A stretch of 64,000 nucleotides of DNA from contig NZ_VTPS01000005.1 in assembly GCF_008274215.1 (NCBI RefSeq), positions 1 through 64,000 on the forward strand. Direction: 5' to 3'. The stretch's first letter is position 1; each line of letters opens with the position of its first letter. A program made the translations under genes and the position numbers. Positions 9,312 through 17,090 of the stretch are shown piece by piece. Source of the DNA: Calorimonas adulescens. Lineage in GTDB: Bacteria; Bacillota; Thermoanaerobacteria; Thermoanaerobacterales; UBA4877. The notes under the pieces are model-generated. The model was not told the origin of the DNA, ran no database searches, and saw only the letters and a program-made list of their open reading frames with translations.

Positions 9312-9800
9312 TTAATATTTCTTTAATTCCAAACACATAGTTGGACACATTTCCACACAGACAGGTCCATTTGGTCTATCTTTGCAGAGGTCGCACTTTA
9401 CAGCCTTTTTCTTTACACTGTTAAAGTTGATTCTCGGGGGATCAAGCGGACAAGCTTTAATGCATAATTTACACCCTATGCACTTTTCCTCATCTATGCA
9501 CCTTGCACCTGTCCTTTCATCAATATATATTGCATGTGTAGGGCAGGCGGCCATACATGATGGGGATATGCATTGCTTACAAGAATAAGCAAAGTACTCA
9601 CCGCGGAATGGATCCCTTGACTCCCATATTCTATTCAGTTCTAGTCCACAAGCTCCATCGTGTACCGCTGCGCAATACATCTCACAGATTCTGCAGTCCT
9701 GGCAAAGTGATTCACTTGGGTCTACCATGGATATATAACCTATTGCTTTTTTCCAGGGACCACCCTTTTTTTCATGATTTACACTTTCTGTATTTTTCAT
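9312..9800 (-). CDS. Four-cluster polyferredoxin subunit of the AOR enzyme
   Basis: The 162 residues carry four cysteine sets: CQDCRICEMYC near 33, CKQCISPSCMAACP near 75, CIGCKLCIKACP near 107 and CDLCKDRPNGPVCVEMCP near 135. This is the layout of the DmsB/HycB electron-transfer family. It carries electrons between the AOR active site and ferredoxin or another partner in the cytoplasm (no signal peptide). AAAGGAGGG lies just before the ATG. It is translated immediately before the AOR gene, so the two probably form one heteromeric enzyme. Confidence 0.92.
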   Translation of the reverse strand: MKNTESVNHEKKGGPWKKAIGYISMVDPSESLCQDCRICEMYCAAVHDGACGLELNRIWESRDPFRGEYFAYSCKQCISPSCMAACPTHAIYIDERTGARCIDEEKCIGCKLCIKACPLDPPRINFNSVKKKAVKCDLCKDRPNGPVCVEMCPTMCLELKKY

Positions 9801-9891
9801 AGATAACCCTCCTTTTGAGATTATAGACTTTATAAATCACTTAAAAGCATATACCTAATTTCTGGGGATCTATCTATATAGCGAAACAAGA

Positions 9892-10704
9892 CTAACACTT
9901 TGCCACGACACCCAGTCGTTCAGGTTTTGAATATACCGTAAGATGGCTACCTCGAGCATACCCAACAAGTGTTATATTAAGCTCTTGTGCCAGTAAAATT
10001 GCCCGTTCTGTAGGTGAAGTGAGCGAAACTATTATAGGAGTTTGCATTTTTGCAGCTTTACGTAACATCTCTGAAGATATTCTTCCACTGGTTATTAATA
10101 TCTTGTCCTTGGTAGAAATCTTTCGCATCATACATTCACCAATGATTTTATCAATAGTATTATGCCTCCCTATGTCTTCTTCCAATGCAATAATGCTCTG
10201 GCTATCACAGATAGCAGAAGTATGAATACCACCACTCGTGCGATAATGCACAGCGCTTTGCTGCATTTGCTGCATCAAAAAAAGTAGTTTTTCAGGTGTT
10301 GTATATATTTTAGAATTTAATTTGGGGCCAATATCACTATCAATTAGGTTCATGCCACCACCACAACCGGAGGTAAGAACTCTTTTTACAGGCAAAACGA
10401 AATCCTCTTTCTTTAATTTTACATCTGCAATGGCATCATCCACGCAAACCCGACGGAAAAACACGTAAGTTATATCATCGATATCATTAATAATTCCTTC
10501 AGCGAGCATGTATCCTATCACCAGGAATTTCAATTTTAAAGGAGTGCAGAGGATGGTCACCAACTCCTGACTGTTTATATATATGGTGAGAGACATCTCC
10601 TTTGGTACGGAAAGATCAATTTCTTCCCATTTTCCATTAGCATATCTTTGACTCTTAATACCCGGGGCAACACCTTGTGGTATCTCTATTAAATTTTCTT
10701 CCAA
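9892..10704 (-). CDS. fdhD: FdhD-family sulfurtransferase
   Basis: FdhD transfers sulfur from a cysteine desulfurase to the molybdenum or tungsten pterin, classically for formate dehydrogenase. The segment TSGCGGG near residue 120 carries one catalytic cysteine rather than the CxxC of E. coli, and DIGRHNTIDKIIGE near 180 and TSGRISSEM near 209 are family motifs. I place the start at TTG 10704, with GGAG 9 nt upstream; an earlier TTG at 10713 abuts the ribosome site. No formate dehydrogenase is in the window, so service to the adjacent AOR is plausible inference. Confidence 0.93.
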   Translation of the reverse strand: MEENLIEIPQGVAPGIKSQRYANGKWEEIDLSVPKEMSLTIYINSQELVTILCTPLKLKFLVIGYMLAEGIINDIDDITYVFFRRVCVDDAIADVKLKKEDFVLPVKRVLTSGCGGGMNLIDSDIGPKLNSKIYTTPEKLLFLMQQMQQSAVHYRTSGGIHTSAICDSQSIIALEEDIGRHNTIDKIIGECMMRKISTKDKILITSGRISSEMLRKAAKMQTPIIVSLTSPTERAILLAQELNITLVGYARGSHLTVYSKPERLGVVAKC

Positions 10705-10879
10705 ATCTCCCAACTCCTTTGACTCCTTTAATACTTAGCACTCTTTAACATAAATACGATGACGCATTATCTATTGTAAAATTTAATATGGTTGTGGTAT
10801 GATGCTCATAGGAAGGTGAGCATTATGCCTACGTTTCTGCAATATCCCACCAACTTTGCTTATTACAAACATATTAATT

Positions 10880-11059
10880 CTAAAGATTTGGCAGAAGTGT
10901 AAGAAGTCCTACAAGGGCTATTTCCCTTTGGTCTTCAGGCAGAAATTCCAGTGAATCCACAACTTCCTTGAAACCTTCCGGAGTAAATGAAACTTTTTTA
11001 TTCAAATCCATAGTTTTGAAACCTTCTGGAGTAAATGAAACTTTTTTATTCAAATCCAT
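10880..11059 (-). CDS. 59-residue small protein with an exact internal 16-residue duplication
   Basis: The ATG at 11059 follows AGGAGG by 7 nt, and that ribosome site overlaps the stop codon of the UroD-type methyltransferase gene, so the two are translationally coupled. Residues 1-15 (MDLNKKVSFTPEGFK) are repeated exactly at 17-31, followed by an acidic-to-hydrophobic tail, VVDSLEFLPEDQREIALVGL and a short end. There is no signal peptide or membrane segment. I do not recognise the family. The conserved context suggests an accessory protein of the methyltransferase, possibly about 43 residues long before the duplication. It is too short for most gene callers. Confidence 0.7.
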   Translation of the reverse strand: MDLNKKVSFTPEGFKTMDLNKKVSFTPEGFKEVVDSLEFLPEDQREIALVGLLTLLPNL

Positions 11060-11063
11060 AGTT
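10968..11063. repeat. Tandem 48-bp direct repeat, two units
   Basis: Units begin at 10968 and 11016, with one mismatch (CCTTCCGG against CCTTCTGG). The period of 48 bp is 16 codons, so the duplication stays in frame inside the small minus-strand gene that covers it and repeats its N-terminus including the initiator methionine. Near identity indicates a recent duplication. Confidence 0.95.
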
Positions 11064-11070
11064 TTGCCTC

Positions 11071-12213
11071 CTATCCACTGTAATTTCTAACAAATTCATT
11101 GACAGCCAGCATATTTTCACGAGTGGCATCATTTTTATAGGACATCATTTTGTTCTGGCTGAATACAAAACCTTCACCCATTTCATCAATAAGCATTTTA
11201 GCATAATCTACGCATTTTTGTGGTGTTGATTTTCCCAATAGGTCAACAGGCATTCCTCCTGCAAGACAAATATTTGGGACTTTCTTTCTGACTTCAAATA
11301 TATTATCATTTTCAACGTGCAGTATTATTGTACCTTTGGGTACATCCTGGAAGAAATCGGCAATTCGCAGGAATTCGGCTTCACAGAAAAGATATGTGGT
11401 TTTTCCCTGTGCTGTCAATCTGTCAATCACTTTTTTGTATGTAGGCCAGTAGAGCTCTTCAAACTGTTTTACGCTCATTATACTGTGGGCCAAAAATGCT
11501 GAATACAAGTCACAAACATAATGTGTATTTGGAAGTTCCAAAAGCTTATCAACATAAGCTAAAAAGCCAGGCTCTGATGCCTGTACAAAATCTTTTATCT
11601 TGTTGGGGCGCTTTCTCATGTCGATGGAAAACTCCTTTATCCCTCTATATCCGGTGAATAAAGTTTCAATTGGAAGCTGGCAGTAATTCTTGTAAACTTC
11701 AGGAATACCATATTTGTTTTGGAATATGCCTTTTATCTTTGCATCATATGCTCTGAATTTGCCCAGTTCTATAATTGCTTCCTGTATCTGCCCAATTGTA
11801 AGTTCCCCGAATTTTCTTGGTGCTACTTTTGTCCAGAGGAACATGGTAGGATTAGCCAAATATTCATCATATTCGTCCCCCTCCATAAGTACATGATCTA
11901 CCGCATTAATAGCACCAGTTTCGTCATTGATCTGATGTTGAAGTCCGCCAAGTATATTGTTCAATTTATTAACATTTCTTGTTCCATAATCAAGATAAGC
12001 ATCAAACTGGTAGCGCTCGTGATGCTCACACATAACTTTCTCCATAATGTCCCAATCGCTTGTTGCCTCACTGAGCTTGACATTCAAATCAGAATCAAAT
12101 ATCTTCCATGTGAAAGTATTGGCTATCATCGGAGTTCTTTTAGGTTTTCTGAAGTTCATTGCATCATTAAACAACTTCATTCTTTCTTGAAGCATCTCCT
12201 GTGCACTTGTCAT
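11071..12213 (-). CDS. Uroporphyrinogen decarboxylase-fold methyltransferase (MtaA/CmuA-like)
   Basis: The 380 residues have the UroD barrel used by methylcobamide:CoM and related corrinoid-dependent methyltransferases. Features include NFRKPKRTPMI near residue 20 and the late AGGMPVDLLG near 320. The His-x-Cys zinc motif of MtaA is not evident (LHVEND instead), so it may be a substrate-methyltransferase variant. It begins one base after the stop of a gene whose C-terminal half is a corrinoid protein, which supports a role moving methyl groups on or off a corrinoid. The start has GGGTGGGTG upstream. Confidence 0.8.
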   Translation of the reverse strand: MTSAQEMLQERMKLFNDAMNFRKPKRTPMIANTFTWKIFDSDLNVKLSEATSDWDIMEKVMCEHHERYQFDAYLDYGTRNVNKLNNILGGLQHQINDETGAINAVDHVLMEGDEYDEYLANPTMFLWTKVAPRKFGELTIGQIQEAIIELGKFRAYDAKIKGIFQNKYGIPEVYKNYCQLPIETLFTGYRGIKEFSIDMRKRPNKIKDFVQASEPGFLAYVDKLLELPNTHYVCDLYSAFLAHSIMSVKQFEELYWPTYKKVIDRLTAQGKTTYLFCEAEFLRIADFFQDVPKGTIILHVENDNIFEVRKKVPNICLAGGMPVDLLGKSTPQKCVDYAKMLIDEMGEGFVFSQNKMMSYKNDATRENMLAVNEFVRNYSG

Positions 12214-12214
12214 A

Positions 12215-12829
12215 TTATTTCACCCACCCCTTACATATTTTTACACCTTCAGCGGCGTTTGTGGTAAATGCATCTGCCTCAACATACTCATATGATTCCC
12301 TGGTTACAGGATTTTCGCTTATTATTATCTTTACCCCGTCCCTGAGTCCTGCTTCCTTTAATCCGTCAATTGTATCCTTCATGGAGTCTATTGCAAGCGT
12401 CAATACCCCGCTTAAGCCCACTATGTCTGGCTTTACTTCCTTTACCTTTTCCACAAAATTTTCAACTGATTGGTCTATCCTAAGGTCATACACTTCAAAT
12501 CCGCCTGCTTCAACCATGCTCTTGAATATGTTCTTACCACGGGCTCGATTTTCTATGCTGCCGCCATATTTATCTGTACGGTGGTTAAACAACGGTGAAA
12601 AGAAGTTGCTGATAAGTATGCCATGCCCTCCATGAAGCAAGACCATGTCCATTCCAGCTTTAAGAGCGCGTTCTGCTGCATCGGCAAATAACTTGATCCA
12701 ATTATTTATATCTTCTTGAGACATCATATCGATAGGCGACTTGCCTTCAGGCATTTCATGTCCAAATGCAAATCCAGCGAGTTCGATCGATGCCTTGGCT
12801 CCATACCGATGTACGGCATCCGCCAACAC
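12215..12829 (-). pseudogene. Chimeric relic: ene-reductase N-part joined to corrinoid-protein C-part
   Basis: The 204-codon frame joins two unrelated proteins. Residues 1 to about 97 are the middle of an Old-Yellow-Enzyme/2,4-dienoyl reductase barrel (GMDMVLLHGGHGILISNFFS, then NHRTDKYGGSIENRAR) lacking its first ~120 residues. From GKNIFKSMVEAGGFEVYDL onward it is the B12-binding domain of a methyltransferase corrinoid protein (VKPDIVGLSGVLTLAIDSMK, then KICKGWVK). The junction is exactly where a corrinoid protein has Asp-x-His-x-x-Gly; the cobalt-ligating His is lost. Neither half can work as usual, so I call it a deletion-fusion pseudogene. Its end is intact and coupled to the UroD-type gene. 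Confidence 0.8.
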
Positions 12830-12837
12830 AGCAAGGC

Positions 12838-12935
12838 CCGGTATAAGGAAAAAGCTATATGAAATTGATTTAACAGATCATGAAAAGAAAGTACTTGAAT
12901 CAGCAGCAAAAAAAGTATGCGTCACCGTATCGTGA
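12838..12935 (+). pseudogene. C-terminal tail of a lactate/malate dehydrogenase
   Basis: The plus strand reads Gly-Ile-Arg-Lys-Lys-Leu-Tyr-Glu-Ile-Asp-Leu-Thr-Asp, then HEKKVLESAAKKV and a stop. This matches the extreme C-terminus of L-lactate/malate dehydrogenases. Nothing of the rest of the gene remains; it abuts the truncated ene-reductase relic, so a rearrangement breakpoint lies near 12838. Confidence 0.55.
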
Positions 12936-12959
12936 TGTGGTTTGGACTAAATAACCTTG

Positions 12960-13112
12960 CTAGCTGCGCAGAATTACGATAATGATGAAATTTCTTCACG
13001 ATTAGATGCCCCGCGTTAGATTGTAAGCAAGTGGTGCAAACGTTTTTATTATGATCGCGTCATAGACCTGCAAGATCAGCCCGTGGCGGACATCCCGGTT
13101 CTTTTCCCCTAG
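12960..13112 (+). mobile_element. IS630-type transposase fragment (decayed)
   Basis: The plus strand reads NYDNDEISSRLDAPR, a TAG stop, then IVSKWCKRFYYDRVIDLQDQ. This is the helix-turn-helix region of IS630-family transposases (pattern: x-IA-RL-x-P-x-TVSKWR-x-RF). The catalytic part is absent and the frame is broken, so only a scar remains. Confidence 0.6.
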
Positions 13113-13669
13113 CAGTAGTCATTGAAGTTAATGCTCTCGCCTGTCAGCCACCCATGGCCTGGGGATATCGTTATCATGTGTATCCATTACAGAGCTGTAT
13201 AGGGAAGTATACATCCAGGGTATTGTGGCCCTGGTTAACAGCATGACTCTATGGCGCTGTTAGTTCAATCAGCCAGGTTTTAATGGCTTCATCTTTAATC
13301 AGTGTGCCTTTTAGATTTAGGCTGTATCCCGGTATTTTACAACCCTTTCTAGTTTTAAAACTCGAGTTAGAATTCTTATTGCTTTGGCTATGGGTATAGT
13401 AGGTGGAACTGGCTAAGCCGACAAAGTTCAGGACGGTTTGTTTGGGATAACTATTCCTGATCCACCTGTTGGCAATAGCGACTTTGTCGGCTACCGATGG
13501 TTTTTAAGGTCTCTAATTTCACGCAATATAGCAAGTTCCAATTTTTTTCAGCGAGCAGTTGTTTCAGTTGGTCGTTTTGTATGCTTACTTCTTTTAACTA
13601 TTGCTATATTTATTATGTTACCCATGATACAAAGATTTCTTCCAAGTTCGTTAGGGGGCTATATAGATA
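13113..13669. other. Gene-free interval with a nested inverted repeat
   Basis: No intact gene is visible. The most structured part is 13416-13492, where AGCCGACAAAG (13416-13426) is the exact complement of CTTTGTCGGCT (13482-13492), with a second TCAGGA/TCCTGA pair inside. The element could be the ends of a small non-autonomous mobile element or a long hairpin RNA. The rest (13497-13669) is AT-rich with only accidental open frames. Confidence 0.5.
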
Positions 13670-14077
13670 TCAACGGTTCTTTTCTTTGATAAGCGCTTTA
13701 TAGGCATCAGCATTGAGTAAGTTGTTAAGCTCTTCCTCTAGTTTCGTTGGCTCAATCACCACTAGCCACCCTGCATCATATGGGTCCCGATTTATAATGC
13801 TTGGCTCGTCGATCACATTAGCGTTTACCTCCTTTACTTTGCCACTTATGGGAGAGTAGATGTCTGAAACTGATTTTATAGACTCCGCCGATGCGAAAGG
13901 CTGCATCTGCTTGACCTCACTCCCAACTTCAGGTAATTCGACGAATACTATTTCTTTCAACATCTTTTGAGCGAAGTCAGTTATACCGACCCTCACCGTG
14001 CCGTCAGTCATAACCCTAGCCCACGTGTCCTCCTTTGTATAATAAAGAGTTATTCTAACTTCATATTCCTCAGCCAT
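13670..14077 (-). CDS. gcvH: Lipoyl H-protein, GcvH family
   Basis: The 135 residues are a full H-protein: TKEDTWARV near residue 14, RVGITDFAQKMLKEIVFVEL, and the lipoyl-lysine segment ESIKSVSDIYSPISG near residues 65-79. H-proteins carry lipoamide-bound aminomethyl groups and electrons in glycine cleavage. No gcvT, gcvP or lipoyl ligase is in the window. The gene follows an FAD dehydrogenase and an HdrD-like protein on the same strand (93-nt gap), so it may shuttle electrons or carbon for that pair instead; related lipoate-binding proteins work with Hdr-like complexes in sulfur oxidation. GAGGAG lies upstream of the ATG. Confidence 0.92.
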   Translation of the reverse strand: MAEEYEVRITLYYTKEDTWARVMTDGTVRVGITDFAQKMLKEIVFVELPEVGSEVKQMQPFASAESIKSVSDIYSPISGKVKEVNANVIDEPSIINRDPYDAGWLVVIEPTKLEEELNNLLNADAYKALIKEKNR

Positions 14078-14170
14078 TTAATAACACTCCTCTCGCACAT
14101 TCGCTAATTCTGAATTAAGTCAATAACCACCTGCAAAGCAATTGTTATCTTTATTCAATAAAAGGCATGG

Positions 14171-15337
14171 TCAAATCTGTATCCCCATGGCCTCAGCCAC
14201 AATCACCGACAGATCATATACTTCCATTTTGTCTTTCCTCGCTGCTTGAGTCAAACTGTTCTCACACAAAGGACAAGCCGACACAAGGGCCTCTGCTGCC
14301 GTGCCTTTGGCCTCTTGTATTCTATCATACGCTATGTCCTTTGATAGATCTGGAAACGCTACAGCAACCACGGCACCACCGCCACAACACCAAGCGTTAC
14401 CTCTGTTTCTAGGCATTTCAACAAACTTTGCTCCTTTGATTGCCTTCAAGGCATTCCTTGGCGGCTCGTAAATATTTTCGTGTCTTCCAAGGTGGCATGG
14501 ATCATGGTAAGTGAGGGTCTTTACAATTTCTGTGTCAAGGTTAATCTTACCATTCTCAATCAAATCAGCAATTACTTCGCTGCTATGCACAACTTCAAAG
14601 GGAAGTTTGCCAATGATTTCAGGGTAATCTGTTTTAAGGGAATGAAAACAACCTGCACAAGATGTTATAACTCTTTTAACACCCGCCACTTTTAACGCAT
14701 TAACATTGTGCTGGATCAATTCTTCTGCAAGAGACGCATTACCATCCCATAATTCTGGAACGCCGCAGCACCACTCATCCTCCCCTAGGTATGCCACATC
14801 GATACCACCTTTTTTGAGAATGGCTACTGTAGCCTTAGCTATTTTAGGGTTTCGATAAGATGCATAGCAACCAGCAAAGTAGACTGTATCACCCGTCTTA
14901 GGAAGGTCTAGTCCTGCAGCCCACGCAGATCGTTTTTCTACAGGTTCACCAAATGGGTTATGTGACTTCTGAACATTGGAATCTACTGCTTTGAGAGCTG
15001 GCAGAGGGCCTTTACCTTCTCTGACAATATCTACTCTCATAGCCCGGGTAATCTTCGTTTCATCAATTGCCGGTTGTCCTGTGTGATGATCCAGCAGTCC
15101 GCATTGTTCATAGCAACTTTTGCATCCAAGACAGGTATAGACGACATCAATGAGCTCAGGAGTGTATTCAAGTTTACCATCAAGGATTGCTCTTGCTATC
15201 TGGTTTCTTCCTCTAGCGACATAATGGTCAAAGCCACCTGTATGTTGTTGGACAGGACATATGTAACCGGCCTCTCCAACGATGCATTTCCCACATCTTC
15301 CACAGCTTTCAACTGCAACTCTATATTTTTCCAACAT
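14171..15337 (-). CDS. HdrD/GlpC/GlcF-like iron-sulfur oxidoreductase subunit
   Basis: The 388 residues begin with two 4Fe-4S motifs, CGRCGKC...CP near residues 12-28 and CLGCKSCYEQC near 69-79. Two CCG domains follow: Cys near 157 with WCCGVPE near 189 and SCAGC near 227, then CHLGRH near 284 with WCCGGG near 318 and CPLC near 360. CCG domains bind non-cubane clusters in heterodisulfide reductase and act as electron subunits of D-lactate and glycolate dehydrogenases. It lies 15 nt after the FAD-dehydrogenase stop, with AAGGAGG before the ATG, so the two are most likely one enzyme. Confidence 0.92.
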   Translation of the reverse strand: MLEKYRVAVESCGRCGKCIVGEAGYICPVQQHTGGFDHYVARGRNQIARAILDGKLEYTPELIDVVYTCLGCKSCYEQCGLLDHHTGQPAIDETKITRAMRVDIVREGKGPLPALKAVDSNVQKSHNPFGEPVEKRSAWAAGLDLPKTGDTVYFAGCYASYRNPKIAKATVAILKKGGIDVAYLGEDEWCCGVPELWDGNASLAEELIQHNVNALKVAGVKRVITSCAGCFHSLKTDYPEIIGKLPFEVVHSSEVIADLIENGKINLDTEIVKTLTYHDPCHLGRHENIYEPPRNALKAIKGAKFVEMPRNRGNAWCCGGGAVVAVAFPDLSKDIAYDRIQEAKGTAAEALVSACPLCENSLTQAARKDKMEVYDLSVIVAEAMGIQI

Positions 15338-15352
15338 GTTTATTCTTCCTCC

Positions 15353-16777
15353 TTATAGGTTCCAAAGTCCTGGACATAGAATATTATTCGGGTCAAGCGT
15401 TTTCTTGATACCGCCAATGAATTTGGAGAATGCAGGTGACCAAACCGAACTTACAAGGTTTGAGTTGCTGCCTTGGGCGTAGCATACACTCGTTCCTTCT
15501 TTCAGAATAAAATCGACACCCTCTTTCCATACCTTTCTTACATAATCTCCTGCTCCGGGAACAGCATCATTCCAATGCAGAGTTACTCCAATTAACATCG
15601 CGTTTGCGATTGGGAACGAATAAAATACCCTTGAGGCTCCATATTTTGCATTTTCTTCTTCATGCTTATCAAATACGTAAAGAAGTTTTTTGCAAAATTC
15701 CAGAGAACCCTTCCTGGGATATGCTAGTTCCCATGTCATAAACGGACAGGAGTTGGAACAAGCTTCATGCACTATTTCCGCCGTCCCGGTGCAACCATGA
15801 GCACCATAAAAAACCATCTCAGGAGTTCCCGGTTGACCCTTTCCGTCTAAACAGATTTTTTCGATACCTTTGAGCCTGAGGTCTACATCTTCCTGGTTAT
15901 TGCCTTGCACCGAGAAGAACAGACCGTATCCTTCCACGCCGCGTACACCGAACTTTGCCATGGTGGGCATATCATGCATTATTATGCCGCTGTATAATGG
16001 CGGGGTGGTCTTACTCAGTTCCAACTGAACGTTCCACACGTCTTCCATTGTGCTAAAAAGGAAACTACCGGACTTACTAATCTTGGGGATAGGATACATC
16101 AATTGAGTTACTTCTGTAATGATGCCGAATGCACCTCCACTGCTTAAGAATAAATTAGTCAAATCCGGCGCTGTTGCTTCCCTATAGTCAATACCCGTTC
16201 GATTTACATTTGTGTCAGGCCCTGCTCCCGTGGTGATAATTTCGCCAGTAGGCAAGACTACTTTCAAGCCCAATATATGACGCCAGTTATATCCTCCTGA
16301 AACGTTAACGCCGCCACCATTTACCCCGCTTAGTATTCCGCCCATCGAAGCAGTAAAGTAAGGCCCTATAACTGAGTGAACAAAATATCCATAATCTCTC
16401 AACGCATCGTCAAGCATACTGGGACGGATACCTGCGCCATAAGTTACCTTCTGGTTTTCTACGTCAATATCGAATACTTTATCCAAACGGCCTAGATCAA
16501 GAACAATGTTTCTTGCCGGTTCACCTTTTGTTATACCGCCGGCGGATTGCCCGCCTCCTTTTAGCGTCACCGGGAAACCCGTTCGATTTGCAAGCTTTAC
16601 AATTTCCGACACCTCTTCAGTACTTCCAGGTCGAACAACTATCCCAGGTTTTACCGGTGCAAATGCACTTACATCACGTGAGTAAGGTATAAGGGCGAAG
16701 TCTTCATCCGTAACATATTTTGATCCAACAATCGCACCTATGGCCTCATACAATGGATGATGTTTTCTTGTCTCCAT
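15353..16777 (-). CDS. FAD-linked dehydrogenase, GlcD/D-lactate dehydrogenase family
   Basis: The 474 residues are a vanillyl-alcohol-oxidase-type FAD protein: the PCMH FAD domain spans about 35-225 (VVRPGSTEEVSEIVKLAN, GGGQSAGG, then GGGVNVSGGYNWRHILGLKV and SSGGAFGIIT), with a C-terminal substrate cap ending LDPNNILCPG. Family members oxidise 2-hydroxy acids such as lactate and glycolate, or related substrates such as aryl alcohols. The partner is the HdrD-like gene directly downstream. AAAGGAG precedes the ATG. Substrate is not determined; the divergent PucR-type gene is the likely regulator. Confidence 0.88.
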   Translation of the reverse strand: METRKHHPLYEAIGAIVGSKYVTDEDFALIPYSRDVSAFAPVKPGIVVRPGSTEEVSEIVKLANRTGFPVTLKGGGQSAGGITKGEPARNIVLDLGRLDKVFDIDVENQKVTYGAGIRPSMLDDALRDYGYFVHSVIGPYFTASMGGILSGVNGGGVNVSGGYNWRHILGLKVVLPTGEIITTGAGPDTNVNRTGIDYREATAPDLTNLFLSSGGAFGIITEVTQLMYPIPKISKSGSFLFSTMEDVWNVQLELSKTTPPLYSGIIMHDMPTMAKFGVRGVEGYGLFFSVQGNNQEDVDLRLKGIEKICLDGKGQPGTPEMVFYGAHGCTGTAEIVHEACSNSCPFMTWELAYPRKGSLEFCKKLLYVFDKHEEENAKYGASRVFYSFPIANAMLIGVTLHWNDAVPGAGDYVRKVWKEGVDFILKEGTSVCYAQGSNSNLVSSVWSPAFSKFIGGIKKTLDPNNILCPGLWNL

Positions 16778-17090
16778 TTTTACAATCTCCTTTCTTTAAT
16801 TCTTCTTTCACACGCTGGTATTTTTCCAGCGTGCGCACTTGACTCTTTTTAAATAATTATATTCCTCTCTGCAAACATATTATAAATTCCTCTTTTTAAT
16901 AATTAATCTGCTAATTTTTAATGACATTTGTAAAGGTTACATTTGATAAGCTTTTTCTTAATTATTTTATTGATTTTATTATAGAAAATTATATTGCCAT
17001 TTAGTATGTGCACACAGACTGAAATATCTCTACCGAACTGGTTGTTTTTTCGGTCACTTTGCATTATACTGAAAATGGGTGATATATTTT
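16778..17090. promoter_or_regulatory. Divergent control region between FAD dehydrogenase and PucR-type gene
   Basis: A perfect 8-bp hairpin CACGCTGG/CCAGCGTG lies near 16813-16835, just upstream of the FAD dehydrogenase, and could be an operator or terminator. A self-complementary TGTGCACA sits at about 17007-17014. A good plus-strand promoter is TTGTTT (17042-17047), a 17-bp spacer, then TATACT (17065-17070), driving the regulator. The rest is AT-rich without genes. Autoregulation and control of the divergent operon by the PucR protein are inferred. Confidence 0.6.

Noticed and set aside
10800-10902. Plus-strand 24-codon frame with AGGAAGGTGAG site and TATGAT box (ATG near 10824)
   Set aside because: It looks promoter-like, but the peptide is not recognisable and its end overlaps the small minus-strand gene; kept out for lack of support.
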